Shown: in pieces, positions 29,950 to 42,215 of the stretch
How positions within the stretch are numbered: position 1 is the first letter of the stretch
Layout of the letters: the number at the start of each line of letters is the position of its first letter
Source of the DNA: Mesorhizobium shangrilense
Lineage (GTDB): Bacteria; Pseudomonadota; Alphaproteobacteria; Rhizobiales; Rhizobiaceae
Length of the DNA: 64,000 nt
Assembly (NCBI RefSeq): GCF_040537815.1
Contig: NZ_JBEWSZ010000001.1
Coordinates: 2,418,001-2,482,000, forward strand
Direction of reading: 5' to 3'
Position numbers and translations under genes: made by a program
Notes under the pieces: generated by a model
The model's database searches: none
Told to the model about the DNA's origin: nothing
What the model saw: the letters and a program-made list of their open reading frames with translations, nothing else

Positions 29950-31542
29950 TCAGTCCTTGCTGATGAAGCGAGACGGGTGCACGTCCATCACGTTGTCGAC
30001 GAAGCCATGAAGCTTCGACGATACGATATCGTGATAGCTGTAGTAGAGAAGCGGGATCTGGCCGACGTCATCGACGAGGACGCGTTCGGCTTGGGCGAGG
30101 TCCTTCATACGCTCTTCGGGCTTGCCGCCGGCGGCGGCAGCCTTGTCCATGGCCGCTTCGTATTGCGGGCTGTTGTAGTTCGAATAATTGTTGCCGCTGG
30201 CCTTGCGCGAGATGCCGAGGAAGGTTTCGGGATCCTTGTAGTCGGCGATCCAGGCGGCGCGCGCCACGTCATAGTCGCCCTTCTGCTCAAGGAAGGAGTA
30301 ATGGGTCTTTGTGTCGGTGTTGAGCAGCGTGACGTCGACGCCGAGCGGCTTCAGCTGCTCCTGGATGGCGACGGCGGTATTCTTGTGGTTTTCCGAGGTG
30401 TTGTAGCGGATTTCCATCTTCAGCGGATGCTCGGGCGTATAGCCGAGCTTCTCGAGGATCTTCTTGGCCGCGTCCTCGCGGTCGATCTGCGGCATGTCGG
30501 CGTATTTGGCCATTGCCGGCGTGTAGCCCTCGATACCCGGAGGCACCATCGAATAGCCGGGCAGCATCGAATTCTGCCAGACTTTCTCGGCGATGAAATC
30601 GCGGTCGATCGCCATCGAGATGGCGTTGCGCAGTTCAGGATTGTTCCACGGCGCCTTGTCGGTCTTGATCGCATAGTAGTAGGTGCCGAGATACGGTCCG
30701 ACGTGGATCTGATCGCCAAACTTGGTCTTTAGGTCGGCGAGCTGTTCCGTCGGGAGATCGTCATAGCTGTCGAGTTCGCCGGCCTCGAAGCGCTTCATCG
30801 CCGATGAGCGGTCTTCGGTCGGGATGTAGTTGACGGTGTCGATCTTGACGCTTGCGGCATCCCAGAACTTCGGATTCTTGACCAGCTTCATATGGTCGTT
30901 GGGAACCCACTCGGCCAGCTTATAGGCGCCGTTCGAAACGAGATTACCCGGCTTGATCCAATCGGCACCGAGCTTTTCGATCGAGGCCTTGCTGACCGGA
31001 TAGGTGGCCTGGTGGGTCAGCATCTCGAGGAAGTAAGGCGTCGGCGCCTTCAGCGTCACCTCCAGCGTATTTGCGTCAATCGCCTTGACGCCCATATCCT
31101 CCGGCTTGCCTTTCTTGGTGTTGACTTCCTCGGCGTTCTTTATGGGGTAGAGCATGGAAGCGTATTCGGCGCCGGTGGCCGGATCTTCCAGCCTACGGAA
31201 GGCGTAGACGAAATCCTCGGCCGTCACCGGGCTGCCGTCCGACCAAAGGCCGTCCTTGCGCAGCTTGAAGGTATAGACGGTGCCGTCATCCGAGACTGTC
31301 CAGCTTTCGGCGGCGCCCGGAATGAGGTTGGCCTTCTGGTCTTGCATGACCAGACCCTGGAACAGGTCGCGCAAGATGTTGGCTTCGTAGACTGTCGAGG
31401 TCTTGTGCGGATCGACCGATTCCGATTCAGCGGCCGTGCCACGGTTGTAGACAACGTCGGCGAACGCCGGCGTGTAAAGCGTCCCGGCGGCCAAAGCCAT
31501 GGTCGTGGCAAAAACCGTCGCCTTCAGCATAGTTTTGAGCAT
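29950..31542 (-). CDS. oppA: peptide ABC importer, periplasmic binding protein
   Basis: 530 aa solute-binding protein of the family 5 (OppA/DppA). It has a Sec signal (MLKTMLKATVFATTMALAAG, cleavage near AFA-D at about 28). Family marks are VDPHKTSTVYEANILRDLFQ near the mature start, AESWTVSDDGTVYTFKLRK, and NPELRNAISMAIDRDFIAEK. The last part, GNNYSNYNSPQYEAAMDKA, is the common substrate-lid region. GGGAGA lies 6 bases before the ATG. It heads the importer operon; oligopeptides (murein peptides possible) are the likely ligands. Confidence 0.94.
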   Translation of the reverse strand: MLKTMLKATVFATTMALAAGTLYTPAFADVVYNRGTAAESESVDPHKTSTVYEANILRDLFQGLVMQDQKANLIPGAAESWTVSDDGTVYTFKLRKDGLWSDGSPVTAEDFVYAFRRLEDPATGAEYASMLYPIKNAEEVNTKKGKPEDMGVKAIDANTLEVTLKAPTPYFLEMLTHQATYPVSKASIEKLGADWIKPGNLVSNGAYKLAEWVPNDHMKLVKNPKFWDAASVKIDTVNYIPTEDRSSAMKRFEAGELDSYDDLPTEQLADLKTKFGDQIHVGPYLGTYYYAIKTDKAPWNNPELRNAISMAIDRDFIAEKVWQNSMLPGYSMVPPGIEGYTPAMAKYADMPQIDREDAAKKILEKLGYTPEHPLKMEIRYNTSENHKNTAVAIQEQLKPLGVDVTLLNTDTKTHYSFLEQKGDYDVARAAWIADYKDPETFLGISRKASGNNYSNYNSPQYEAAMDKAAAAGGKPEERMKDLAQAERVLVDDVGQIPLLYYSYHDIVSSKLHGFVDNVMDVHPSRFISKD

Positions 31543-31743
31543 GGAGTTCTCCCTGTTGGCGCTGCCCCTCAGCCACGCCTCTTGAGTGTTTACGCCGGAG
31601 CCGATTCTGGCCTTCCAGCGCGCCGCCGATTTCCCGTTTCGGCAGCTGGTGGCAGGAGACTAGACAGGAGGTAGTCCCATTTCAACAGAGTCTTGATTGA
31701 CGCTAAGTCAGCGGCCCAACGCTAAAACAGAGTGAACCAAAAT

Positions 31744-31749
31744 TATAAT
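31744..31749 (+). promoter_or_regulatory. consensus -10 box upstream of the TadE-like gene
   Basis: A perfect TATAAT lies 79 bases before the TadE-like ATG in an AT-rich stretch of the 285-base interval between oppA and this gene. No good -35 is found 16-18 bases upstream, so this is a weak call. The rest of that interval shows nothing further that I can support. Confidence 0.3.
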
Positions 31750-31827
31750 AGCCATTCAACTCGACGCACCTGCAGGTTGTGCCTTGTGTTTTCTGTTTTT
31801 GCAGTGCGGGTTTGGCATTCTCTGTAC

Positions 31828-32274
31828 ATGTTCCAGAAGCACGATCTGAAGATTCCAAGGCGCCGTTTCCGGACAAATGTTTCGGGAACTTCGGCGGTCG
31901 AGTTCGCGCTGCTTTCGCCGATCTTCATCCTGCTCCTGCTCGGGATGGTTGCATACGGTATCTATTTCGGCGCCAGCAACTCGATACAGCAAATCGCGGC
32001 CGACGCCGCGCGCACGGCACTTGCCGGAGTGAACCAGACGGAACGCCGGACGCTGGTGGCGAGCTTTCTCAGCAACAACGCCAGCGGTTATCCTTTCGTG
32101 GACTCTACCAAGCTGACCTACCAAGCCAATGACAGCGTCGCCGACGGAAGCCAGTTCGTGGTGTCCATTCAGTATGACGCCCGCAACCTGCCGATCTGGA
32201 ACCTGTTTCCCAATCTGGCCATGCCGGGAACCACAATCTCGCGCCAGTCAACGATAAGGGTCGGAGGCATCTGA
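31828..32274 (+). CDS. TadE-like pilus assembly protein
   Basis: 148 aa from the ATG at 31828; the open frame reaches back to 31732, but the later start places the TadE motif properly. The basic N-terminus (KIPRRRFRTNVSG) leads to a pseudopilin-like TSAVEFALLSPIFILLLLGM (about 21-40), the hydrophobic helix of TadE/TadF proteins with the Glu at position 25. TadE-like minor pseudopilins belong to Flp/Tad pili. The TadG-like gene follows with no gap. No tad secretion ATPase, pilin or prepilin peptidase is near. Confidence 0.88.
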   Translation: MFQKHDLKIPRRRFRTNVSGTSAVEFALLSPIFILLLLGMVAYGIYFGASNSIQQIAADAARTALAGVNQTERRTLVASFLSNNASGYPFVDSTKLTYQANDSVADGSQFVVSIQYDARNLPIWNLFPNLAMPGTTISRQSTIRVGGI

Positions 32275-34047
32275 ATGCGGCGGCTACTGCGGGAGGGGAT
32301 TGGCCGGGTCGCCCGGCTGCTGGGTGACAAGAAGGCGAATTTTACCGTGATGGCGGCGCTGAGTGCGCCCGTTGCGCTGGCGCTGGCTGCTTTCGCCATC
32401 GATGAAGGTTCCATCTACACGGAGCGCCGCACCGCCCAGGCTATGACCGATCTCGCCGCGATCACCGCGGCATCAAACATCACCAACATTCAAAATGCGG
32501 TGGTGACGACACTCAACGACAATGGAATGCCTGGGATCATCGTCCAGAGCGCGGGCCAGACCATCGTACCGACCGCTGGCCAGACCGTTGTATCGATAAG
32601 CCCCGGCCAATACGCGGCGGCATCGGGGGTCGGCGTCGGCCAACGCTTCCAGGCAGGGGTGACACCCTACAACGCCGTTAAAGTCACCTTGAAGAAAATT
32701 CCCGCGCGCTTCTTCGCAAGCGCGCTGATCCCCAGCCCTGTCATCAGCACGCAAGCCATCGCCAGCATGACACCGATGGCGACGTTTTCGGTGGGCTCCA
32801 GGCTTCTCAGCCTCAATGGCGGCATCCTGAATTCGCTGCTCAGCGGCTTGGTGGGCGGCAACATCTCGCTCAGTGTCATGGATTACAACGCGCTGGTCTC
32901 AGCCGATGTCGATGTACTTTCCTTCATGGGTGCCCTGGCGACCCAGTTGAATCTGACCGCCGGAACCTATTCGGACGTGCTGGCGTCGAAGGCGACAATC
33001 GGTCAGATCGCCTCCGCCATGGCCAGTGTTCCCGGCCTGGACGGCACCAGCGCCCTTGCCCTGCAGGCGATCGTCGCCAAGGCCACCAGCACGGTCAAGA
33101 TCCCGCTCAATACGCTTGTCGATCTCGGCGGCGTCGGCAGTCTGGCAATTGGGCAAAGACCGCCTGGTCTTGGGGTTAGTGCAAACGCCATCGGAATGTT
33201 GACCGCGGGTGCTGTGCTGGCGAATGGCACCAACCAGGTTTCACTCAACCTCGGCGCCACCATACCGGGCCTTACCGCCACGACGCTGACCATCGCCATC
33301 GGCCAACCCATGCAATCCTCACCCTGGCTCGCGATCGACCAGGTTGGCACCACGGTGCGCACTGCCCAGACGCGAATCAAGCTTACGTCATCGGTCACGG
33401 TTGGCACTTCTGGTCTGGGTGGCGGCATCAGCCTGCTGGCCGTCAATCTGCCGCTCAATGTGGAAGTCGCCTACGCCCAGGCCACGTTGACCGGAATTAC
33501 GTGTCCGAGCGGCCCATCCAGCATCCAGGTTTCGATCGCCGCGCAGCCAGGCATAGCCGCGCTGCATCTCGCCAACACCAGTGCCACGGGCACCACCTTC
33601 GCCAACTTCAGCCAGCCGCAGACGTTCAGCAATGCCGAGATCGCGGATGTGAGCCTGCAGTTGCTGCTGATCAACCTTCCCCTGCTGCAGATCATGGGTT
33701 CCGCGGCAACCGCGATCACCAACAACAGTCCGCAGACATTGACCTTCAATGCCACGGAGATCGCCAACAAGACGACAAAAACCGTCTCGACGCGAAACAT
33801 AACGCAGTCGCTCACCTCGTCGCTGATCAGCAATCTGTCGCTGTCGGTCAACGCGCTCGGCCTCGGGATCGACCTGACCGGTTTGCTCGGAACGGTGACG
33901 CCAGCAGTGGTCGCGGTGCTGAATGGCGTCACCGCGCCGGTCGACAACCTGCTTTACAACCTGCTCTCGACTCTCGGCGTCAGCGTCGGCTCGGCCGATG
34001 TCCGAGTTACCGGCGCGACTTGCGGACGCTCGGTGCTGGTTCAATAA
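32275..34047 (+). CDS. TadG-like exported protein
   Basis: 590 aa, starting right after the TadE-like stop. The N-terminus KKANFTVMAALSAPVALALA (about 19-38), followed by AIDEGSIYTERRTAQAMTDLA, is the TadG/Flp-pilus-assembly signature: one membrane helix, then a soluble periplasmic part. The rest is long, Ala/Thr/Ser/Val-rich and low in charge (for example NVEVAYAQATLTGITCPSG), without an obvious von Willebrand A MIDAS motif. TadG-like proteins assist Tad pilus assembly. In this locus the pair is an orphan, so a pilus role needs partners encoded elsewhere. Confidence 0.85.
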   Translation: MRRLLREGIGRVARLLGDKKANFTVMAALSAPVALALAAFAIDEGSIYTERRTAQAMTDLAAITAASNITNIQNAVVTTLNDNGMPGIIVQSAGQTIVPTAGQTVVSISPGQYAAASGVGVGQRFQAGVTPYNAVKVTLKKIPARFFASALIPSPVISTQAIASMTPMATFSVGSRLLSLNGGILNSLLSGLVGGNISLSVMDYNALVSADVDVLSFMGALATQLNLTAGTYSDVLASKATIGQIASAMASVPGLDGTSALALQAIVAKATSTVKIPLNTLVDLGGVGSLAIGQRPPGLGVSANAIGMLTAGAVLANGTNQVSLNLGATIPGLTATTLTIAIGQPMQSSPWLAIDQVGTTVRTAQTRIKLTSSVTVGTSGLGGGISLLAVNLPLNVEVAYAQATLTGITCPSGPSSIQVSIAAQPGIAALHLANTSATGTTFANFSQPQTFSNAEIADVSLQLLLINLPLLQIMGSAATAITNNSPQTLTFNATEIANKTTKTVSTRNITQSLTSSLISNLSLSVNALGLGIDLTGLLGTVTPAVVAVLNGVTAPVDNLLYNLLSTLGVSVGSADVRVTGATCGRSVLVQ

Positions 34048-34063
34048 GCTGACCGGCGGCGGA

Positions 34064-35689
34064 TCAGCCGAGCCGGCAGAGGACCCAGCCGAGCGGCGGC
34101 AGCGACAGGTCGCCTTCATGGACGCTCGCGCCAACATCGCCGACATCGATCGGCTGGACTATCTCGATATCCTGTGGCGCAGACCAGCTGGCCGGTTCAT
34201 CGGCGAAATTGAAGACGCACAGCAATCTTTCGCCGTCGCCTTCGCGAATGAAGGCAAGTCCATCACCTTCGGCATCGAGAAAGCGGATCGACCCCCGCAC
34301 CAGTGCCGGATGCTGCTTGCGCACGGCCAGCATCGCCCTGTAGGCGGCGAGCACGGATGTGCCCTCACCGTTCTGGACATCGGCGGCACGGGCGCGGTGA
34401 CTTTCTGGAACCGGGAGCCACGGCTTGCCGGTTGAAAAGCCGGCACTGGCGGCGGCGGCTTCCCAGACCATGGGCGTGCGGCAACCGTCCCTGCCCTTGA
34501 ACCCCGGCCAGAAGCGGATGCCATAGGGGTCGCGCAGATCCTCAAACGCCAGTTCCGCTTCCTGCAGTCCAAGCTCTTCGCCCTGATAGAGGCAGATCGA
34601 GCCACGCAGACAGGACAGGAGCGCGATCGAGAACCTCGCCACGGCGTCAGGATCGCCGCCCGGCCTGGTCCAGCGCGTCACATGGCGCACGACATCATGA
34701 TTGGAAAACGCCCAGCAAACCCAGCCGTCGGAAACCGCTGTTTCGAACGCTTCGACGCAGCCCCGCACATGCGCCGCCGAGAACTGCGGACCGAGCAGGT
34801 CGAACGTATAACACATGTTGAGTTTGTCCCCGTCGGACGTGTAGGCGGCAAGCGTCTGCAGCGAGCGGCCTTCGTCGCCCACCTCCCCCACGACAGCACG
34901 GTCGTCATATTGATCGAGGAGCGCCCGGAAACGCTGGAGGAAAGCCAGGTTCTCCGGCTGTGTCTTGTCGAACAGATGCTCTTGATAAAGATACGGATTG
35001 GTCTCGGTGTTGGTGCCGGCGACGCTCGACGCCAAGGGCGGATTGCCGCGCAGCCAGCGGTCATGGACATAGTAATTGACCGTATCCAGCCGAAAACCGT
35101 CGACACCGCGCTCCAGCCAGAACCGGACCGTCTCCAGAAGCGCATCCTGCACCTCCGGATTGTGGAAATTCAGGTCCGGCTGCGAAGCGAGGAAATTATG
35201 CATGTAGTACTGCCTGCGGGTCGAATCCCACTCCCAGGCAGGACCGCCGAAGACCGAAAGCCAGTTCGAGGGCGCGGTGCCGTCGGGTTTCGCATCGGCC
35301 CAGACATACCAGTCGGCCTTCGGATTATCCCTGCTCGCACGGCTTTCGATGAACCATTCGTGACGATCGGAGGAATGCGACAACACCTGATCGATGATCA
35401 CCTTCAGGCCGAGACGATGCGCCTCGGCGACAACCGCGTCGAAATCCTCGATCGTGCCGAACATCGGATCGACAGCCTGGTAGTCAGCTACGTCGTAACC
35501 CATGTCGGCCATGGGCGACTTGAAGAAGGGCGACAGCCAGACGGCGTCGACGCCAAGGGAAGCGACATGGCCGAGACGGTTGGTGATGCCGCGCAAGTCA
35601 CCGCTGCCGTCGCCTGTCGTGTCCTGGAAGGATCGTGGATAGATCTGATAGATGGCGCAGCCGCGCCACCATTCGGCATTGTCGGGCAT
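34064..35689 (-). CDS. GH13 alpha-glucosidase
   Basis: 541 aa from the ATG at 35689 (GGAGA 7 bases upstream); GTG 35692 is in frame. It is a GH13 retaining glycosidase: catalytic Asp in DGFRLDTVNYY, acid/base Glu in AVVGEVGDEG, and transition-state Asp in FSNHDVVRH, with AIYQIYPRSFQDTTGDGSGD at the N-terminus. This matches alpha-glucosidase (AglA-like), releasing glucose from alpha-1,4-linked oligosaccharides; it could act on the products of GlgX or on imported sugars. It ends the glycogen operon, its ATG sharing a base with the glgX stop (TGATG). Confidence 0.9.
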   Translation of the reverse strand: MPDNAEWWRGCAIYQIYPRSFQDTTGDGSGDLRGITNRLGHVASLGVDAVWLSPFFKSPMADMGYDVADYQAVDPMFGTIEDFDAVVAEAHRLGLKVIIDQVLSHSSDRHEWFIESRASRDNPKADWYVWADAKPDGTAPSNWLSVFGGPAWEWDSTRRQYYMHNFLASQPDLNFHNPEVQDALLETVRFWLERGVDGFRLDTVNYYVHDRWLRGNPPLASSVAGTNTETNPYLYQEHLFDKTQPENLAFLQRFRALLDQYDDRAVVGEVGDEGRSLQTLAAYTSDGDKLNMCYTFDLLGPQFSAAHVRGCVEAFETAVSDGWVCWAFSNHDVVRHVTRWTRPGGDPDAVARFSIALLSCLRGSICLYQGEELGLQEAELAFEDLRDPYGIRFWPGFKGRDGCRTPMVWEAAAASAGFSTGKPWLPVPESHRARAADVQNGEGTSVLAAYRAMLAVRKQHPALVRGSIRFLDAEGDGLAFIREGDGERLLCVFNFADEPASWSAPQDIEIVQPIDVGDVGASVHEGDLSLPPLGWVLCRLG

Positions 35690-37695
35690 CACGGTTTCTC
35701 CTGCGTCCGAGACTGTTCGGCCCTGCGCTCAATCATGAAGATGACCGCCCGCCCGGACACTTGTCTCGAAATGTCGGTGGTATCGTTCGCTTCGGTGGGC
35801 ACCCACATAAAACCTTCGCGCGACGGCAGCGTGAAGACGCATGCCCGGCGATCGCCGTTGAAGATAACGGCGAGACGACCGTCGTCCGGGCGCTCGCCAG
35901 AGAGGACCATGACAAGCCGATACCGCTCCGGGTCATTCCAGTCCACCTCATCGAGAGTTGTGCCGGTTTCGGTCAGCCAGGCAATGTCGGGCACGTCTGA
36001 GCGTTCCGACGGCTGACCGGTCAGAAAGCGTATTTCGCCAAGCGATGGCTCGGCGCGACGCATGGCCGAGAGCAGAGCCGCGTAGCGCTCCAGCAGCTGA
36101 TCGCGCGCCTCCCAATTGAGCCACGTCGTCTCGTTGTCCTGCGCATAGGCATTGTTGTTGCCTTTCTGGGTGCGGCCGAACTCGTCGCCGGCGGTCAGCA
36201 TGATGGTGCCGCGCGAGGCGAAGAGCGTGGCCAGCAGCGCGCGCTGATCATTCAAGCGGGCCTTCGAAACATCATTGCTGTCCGCGTCACCCTCGATGCC
36301 ATTGTTCCAGGACAGGTTGTCGTCGTGGCCATCGCGATTCTGCTCGCCATTGGCCTCGTTGTGCTTGCGCTCATAGGCGACAATGTCGGCCAACGTCATG
36401 CCGTCATGCGCGGCGATGAAGTTGACGCTTCGGCTCGCTTGCTGCCCTGCCTTGGCAAATATGTCGGACGAGCCGGCAAGCCGTGTGGCAAGCGCGCCGA
36501 CCATGCCGGCATCGCCGCGCCAGAAGCGTCTGACATCGTCACGGTATCTGTCATTCCACTCAAGGAAGGGTGATGGAAAATTGCCGAGCTGATAGCCGTC
36601 CGGGCCGATGTCCCATGGCTCGACGATCATGACGCGATCGGCCAGCAGCGGATCTTCGAGCACGCTTCGCAGCAGAGACGCGTTGGCGTCGAACACGCCC
36701 TCAACCCGCCCAAGAATAGGGGCAAGATCAAAGCGGAAGCCGTCGACGCCGGCGTGATTGACGAAGTGACGGAGCGTGTCGAGGACCAATTCCCTGACGA
36801 TGGGGTGGTCGCAAGCGACCGTGTTGCCCGTTCCGGTATCGTTGGCCAGCCTGCCGTCCGGCGTGTGCCGATAGTAGGTAGGGTTGTCGAGCCCGCGCAG
36901 CGACAAGGTCGGACCGAGCCTGTCGCTCTCACCGGTGTGGTTGAAGACGAGATCGAGGATGACACCGATGCCGGCCTTGCGCAGCACGGCGACTGTTTCG
37001 CGCAATTCGGCAAGCCCGCCCGGCGCCAAACGGGGATCGAGCGCCATGAATGTCACCGGATTGTAACCCCAGGCGTTGCGCAGTCCCAGCGGCGGCAGAT
37101 GACGCTCGTCGATCGATGCTGTTATCGGCATCAACTCGACGGCGTCGACGCCGAGCTTCTTGAGATGATCGATAATCGCCGGGTGGGAAAGTGCCGCTAT
37201 GGTGCCGCGCTGATGCTGTGGGATTTCCGGATGGAGCATGGTGAAGGCCCGCACTGGGACTTCGTAGACCAGGCCGCCGGGCCGGAACAACGGTGGCAGG
37301 ACCGTCGCCGGCTCCGGTGGCGTGATGGCCAACGCCTTCGGCATCAGCGGTGCTGTGTCCGCTCCCATGCCCCGGCGTTGGGCTAGCCGCCAGTCGTAGA
37401 CATAGGGACGATCGATAGCGACAGCGTATGGATCGACCAGCAATTTGTCGGGATCGAACCAGAGACCTTTCTCCGGCGCGTAATCGCCGTCGGCGCGGAA
37501 TCCATAACGAGTGGGCTCGGCGAGGCCGGCAACGAACAGCGCATGCACGCCGTCGCCTTCCGGCCTGAGCTCAAGCCGGTCGATCTCGCGGATGCCGGCA
37601 TCGTCGAAGACCGAGACCCAAAGGCGTCGAGCCGTCGACGACCAAGCGGCGAAGCGGATGCCTTCGCTGATGACGGTGGCGCCCAGCGAACTCAT
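35689..37695 (-). CDS. glgX: glycogen debranching enzyme
   Basis: 668 aa from the ATG at 37695 (GGAAAG 7 bases upstream); a GTG at 37710 is the alternative. An N-terminal carbohydrate-binding-like domain (about 1-150) precedes the GH13 barrel. Catalytic residues: Asp in VDGFRFDLAPILGR, Glu in MIVEPWDIGPDGYQ, and Asp in FIAAHDGMTLADIV; the YKHNEANGE-like stretch (YERKHNEANGEQNRDG) is typical of GlgX. It cuts alpha-1,6 branch stubs left after phosphorylase trimming. It sits between pgm and the alpha-glucosidase. Confidence 0.95.
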   Translation of the reverse strand: MSSLGATVISEGIRFAAWSSTARRLWVSVFDDAGIREIDRLELRPEGDGVHALFVAGLAEPTRYGFRADGDYAPEKGLWFDPDKLLVDPYAVAIDRPYVYDWRLAQRRGMGADTAPLMPKALAITPPEPATVLPPLFRPGGLVYEVPVRAFTMLHPEIPQHQRGTIAALSHPAIIDHLKKLGVDAVELMPITASIDERHLPPLGLRNAWGYNPVTFMALDPRLAPGGLAELRETVAVLRKAGIGVILDLVFNHTGESDRLGPTLSLRGLDNPTYYRHTPDGRLANDTGTGNTVACDHPIVRELVLDTLRHFVNHAGVDGFRFDLAPILGRVEGVFDANASLLRSVLEDPLLADRVMIVEPWDIGPDGYQLGNFPSPFLEWNDRYRDDVRRFWRGDAGMVGALATRLAGSSDIFAKAGQQASRSVNFIAAHDGMTLADIVAYERKHNEANGEQNRDGHDDNLSWNNGIEGDADSNDVSKARLNDQRALLATLFASRGTIMLTAGDEFGRTQKGNNNAYAQDNETTWLNWEARDQLLERYAALLSAMRRAEPSLGEIRFLTGQPSERSDVPDIAWLTETGTTLDEVDWNDPERYRLVMVLSGERPDDGRLAVIFNGDRRACVFTLPSREGFMWVPTEANDTTDISRQVSGRAVIFMIERRAEQSRTQEKP

Positions 37696-37819
37696 GCGAC
37701 CGCTTTCCACCGTGTCCCTTGTGGTGAGGGTCGCGAACAGGAGCTACCTTCTCCCACAAGGGGAGAGGGGAGAGCCTTGCGACGCAGGCCGAACTCTGGC
37801 GGCCGGCTATCCATCACCC

Positions 37820-39451
<1,632 letters not shown>

Positions 39452-40897
39452 TCAGGCAGCCCTTTTTGAAAGCAGCAAGCGATAGAGTTCGACGTATTTT
39501 TCGGCTGACTTGTCCCAGGAAACGTCGGCCTTCATGCCTTGGCGCTGGATCGATGCCCAGACCGAAGGATTGGCGTGAGCATCCACGACGCGACGAATGG
39601 CATGCAGCAAGGCACCGGCATTGGCTGGTGCGAATTGAAAGCCTGTCGCCACGCCCGCGGAAAGAGCCGCCTCGTTCGCGTCGATCACCGTGTCGGCCAG
39701 ACCGCCGGTGCGGGCGACGACCGGCACGCAGCCATAGCGTAGCCCATAGAGCTGCGTCAGCCCGCAAGGCTCAAAGCGTGACGGGACGACGATCGCGTCA
39801 CATCCGCCTTGCATAGTGTGGGACAGGCCCTCGTCATAGCCGACGACGACGCCGATGCGGCCACGGTGGCGGGCCGCCGCCGCAAGGAGCGCACCTTCAA
39901 GCCCGGCGTCGCCGGAACCAAGTATGGCCAGCCGCGCACCCGTCGCGACGATGCCGTCGACGACGGTGGCCAGTATGTCCATGCCCTTCTGCCAGGTCAG
40001 CCGGCTGACGACGCAGACGATCGGGCTGTCGTCGCGATCAAGGTTGAAGCGCTCCTCGACAGCGGCTCTGTTGGGCGCCCGGGCCTTCAGCGTCTTGGCG
40101 GTGTAGCTGGAAACCAGATGCTTGTCGGTGGCAGGGTTCCAGATGTCGGTGTCGATGCCGTTGACGATGCCGTGAAGATCGATGGCGCGTATGTTGATCA
40201 GGCCATCGAGCCCCATGCCGAATTCCGGCGAGCGGATTTCCTGGGCATAGGTCGGGCTGACCGTGGTGATTGCCCACGCCGCCTGCAAGCCCGCCTTGAG
40301 GAAGCCGACGCCGCCGTAATATTCGACGCCGTCGAGCGCCATGGCGGCGGCCGGCAGGCCAAGTTCGCCAAAGATGCCGGCGCCGAACTGGCCCTGGAAG
40401 GCGAGATTGTGAACGGTCATCATCGACGGCGTGCCGACAGCCTTGCCGTAGCGCATATAGGCCAGCGTCATCGCCGACTGCCAGTCATGGGCATGGACGA
40501 TGTCGGGCTGATAGCCGGAGATGGCGCCGCCGGCGATGTCGCCGCCAACCTGGCTCAGCGCCGCGAAACGCCGCCAATTGTCCGGCCAATCGACACCGGT
40601 CGCATTGCCGTAGGGACCGCCGGGGCGGTCGAACAGATGCGGCGCGTCGAGCACGAAAAGGTCGAGCCCGTCGAGTTGAACGGCATGAACGGAAGCCTTG
40701 CCGCCTTGCAGCAAGGCATATTGATGCACGGCCTTCTTTTTCTTGAAGCTACCCATCACCGTTGGAAAGCCGGGAATGAGCGTGCGCATGGTCACGCCCT
40801 TGTCGGCGAGCGCAATCGGCAATGCGCCGGTCACGTCGGCGAGCCCGCCAGTCTTGATCAGCGGGAATATCTCTGGCGTGACCGACAGAACCTGCAT
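39452..40897 (-). CDS. glgA: glycogen synthase (ADP-glucose)
   Basis: 481 aa GT5 enzyme that transfers glucose from ADP-glucose to growing alpha-1,4 glucan. The N-terminal ADP-glucose motif is [13 protein letters not shown] (residues 16-28; the classic KxGGL). The second half shows [11 protein letters not shown] and the C-terminal nucleotide site [18 protein letters not shown] followed by [10 protein letters not shown] (second KTGGL-like motif). It lies 3 bases after glgC and 3 bases before pgm. Confidence 0.97.
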   Translation of the reverse strand: MQVLSVTPEIFPLIKTGGLADVTGALPIALADKGVTMRTLIPGFPTVMGSFKKKKAVHQYALLQGGKASVHAVQLDGLDLFVLDAPHLFDRPGGPYGNATGVDWPDNWRRFAALSQVGGDIAGGAISGYQPDIVHAHDWQSAMTLAYMRYGKAVGTPSMMTVHNLAFQGQFGAGIFGELGLPAAAMALDGVEYYGGVGFLKAGLQAAWAITTVSPTYAQEIRSPEFGMGLDGLINIRAIDLHGIVNGIDTDIWNPATDKHLVSSYTAKTLKARAPNRAAVEERFNLDRDDSPIVCVVSRLTWQKGMDILATVVDGIVATGARLAILGSGDAGLEGALLAAAARHRGRIGVVVGYDEGLSHTMQGGCDAIVVPSRFEPCGLTQLYGLRYGCVPVVARTGGLADTVIDANEAALSAGVATGFQFAPANAGALLHAIRRVVDAHANPSVWASIQRQGMKADVSWDKSAEKYVELYRLLLSKRAA

Positions 40898-40900
40898 GCG

Positions 40901-42166
40901 TTAGAGCCCCAGCTTGTCGATCATGTCCTGGGTGACCAGGCATATGCCCTTTTCCGAAACGCGGAAGCGCTTGGCGTCGAGAACCGGATCCTCTCCGACG
41001 ACAAGCCCTTCCGGTATCCTGACGCCGTGGTCAATCACCACGCGCTTCAACTTTGCATTCCGGCCGACATGAACGTCTGGCAACATCACGACTTCTTCCA
41101 GCGTCGAATAGGAATTGATGCGCGCGCCGGTGAAGATCAGGCTTCGCTTCAGCGACGCACCCGAGACGATGCAGTCGCCCGAGACAAGCGAGGACACGGC
41201 CGAACCGCGGCGGCCATCCTCGTCATGCACGAACTTTGCCGGTGGCTTCAACTCGGCATAGGTCCAGATCGGCCAGTCGCGGTCGTAGAGGTCGAGCTCC
41301 GGTGTCACATCGGTCAGGTCGATATTGGCTTCCCAATAGGCGTCGACGGTTCCGACATCGCGCCAGTAGGCTTCATTCTCGGCGGTCGAGCGAACGCAGG
41401 ATTTGGCGAAGCGATGGGCGATCGCCTTACCGTGCTCGACGATATAGGGGATGATGTCCTTGCCAAAGTCACGGCTGGAACCGGGCTCGGCGGCATCGCG
41501 ACGCAACTGCTCCATCAGAAACTTGGTCTTGAAGACGTAGATACCCATCGAGGCCAAGGCGAATTCCGGCTTGTCGGGAATGCCGGGCGGATCGGCGGGC
41601 TTTTCGACGAAGGCAATGATGTTGTCCTTGGCATCGACATGCATGACGCCGAAGCCGGTGGCCTCCATGCGCGGCACTTCGAGGCAGCCGACAGTGACGT
41701 CGGCATTGGCGTCGACATGCTGGCGAAGCATCATCTCGTAGTCCATCTTGTAGATGTGATCGCCGGCGAGGATGACCATGTATTCGGGCCCGTAGGCCTC
41801 GATGATATCGATGTTCTGATAGACGGCGTCGGCCGTGCCTTCATACCATTGCGTTTCCGAGACGCGCTGGCTGGCCGGCAGGATATCAAAACTCTCGTTT
41901 CGCTCGGGCCGCAGGAAATTCCAGCCGCGCTGCAAATGGCGGATCAGCGAATGCGCCTTGTACTGGGTGGCGACGCCGAGGCGGCGGATGCCGGAATTGA
42001 GCGCGTTGGAGAGCGCAAAGTCGATGATGCGCGTCTTGCCACCGAAATAGACAGCGGGCTTCGCCCGGCGGTCGGTCAGTTCCCTGAGGCGGCTACCGCG
42101 CCCACCTGCCAGCACATAGGCCATGGCATCACGCGCCAGCGGCTGGGTTCGTTTTGTTTCTGCCAT
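40901..42166 (-). CDS. glgC: glucose-1-phosphate adenylyltransferase
   Basis: 421 aa. It forms ADP-glucose from ATP and glucose-1-P, the committed and allosterically controlled step. Motifs: nucleotide loop [20 protein letters not shown] (residues 16-35), [14 protein letters not shown], catalytic [21 protein letters not shown] region, and FVEKPADPP. The C-terminal left-handed beta-helix (about 295-421) carries the regulator site seen in fructose-6-P/fructose-bisphosphate-activated rhizobial enzymes. It sits between glgB and glgA. Confidence 0.97.
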   Translation of the reverse strand: MAETKRTQPLARDAMAYVLAGGRGSRLRELTDRRAKPAVYFGGKTRIIDFALSNALNSGIRRLGVATQYKAHSLIRHLQRGWNFLRPERNESFDILPASQRVSETQWYEGTADAVYQNIDIIEAYGPEYMVILAGDHIYKMDYEMMLRQHVDANADVTVGCLEVPRMEATGFGVMHVDAKDNIIAFVEKPADPPGIPDKPEFALASMGIYVFKTKFLMEQLRRDAAEPGSSRDFGKDIIPYIVEHGKAIAHRFAKSCVRSTAENEAYWRDVGTVDAYWEANIDLTDVTPELDLYDRDWPIWTYAELKPPAKFVHDEDGRRGSAVSSLVSGDCIVSGASLKRSLIFTGARINSYSTLEEVVMLPDVHVGRNAKLKRVVIDHGVRIPEGLVVGEDPVLDAKRFRVSEKGICLVTQDMIDKLGL

Positions 42167-42215
42167 TTTCAGCCTCCCCGATTATTCAGTCTGAACCGTC
42201 ACTCAGCCTGGAACT

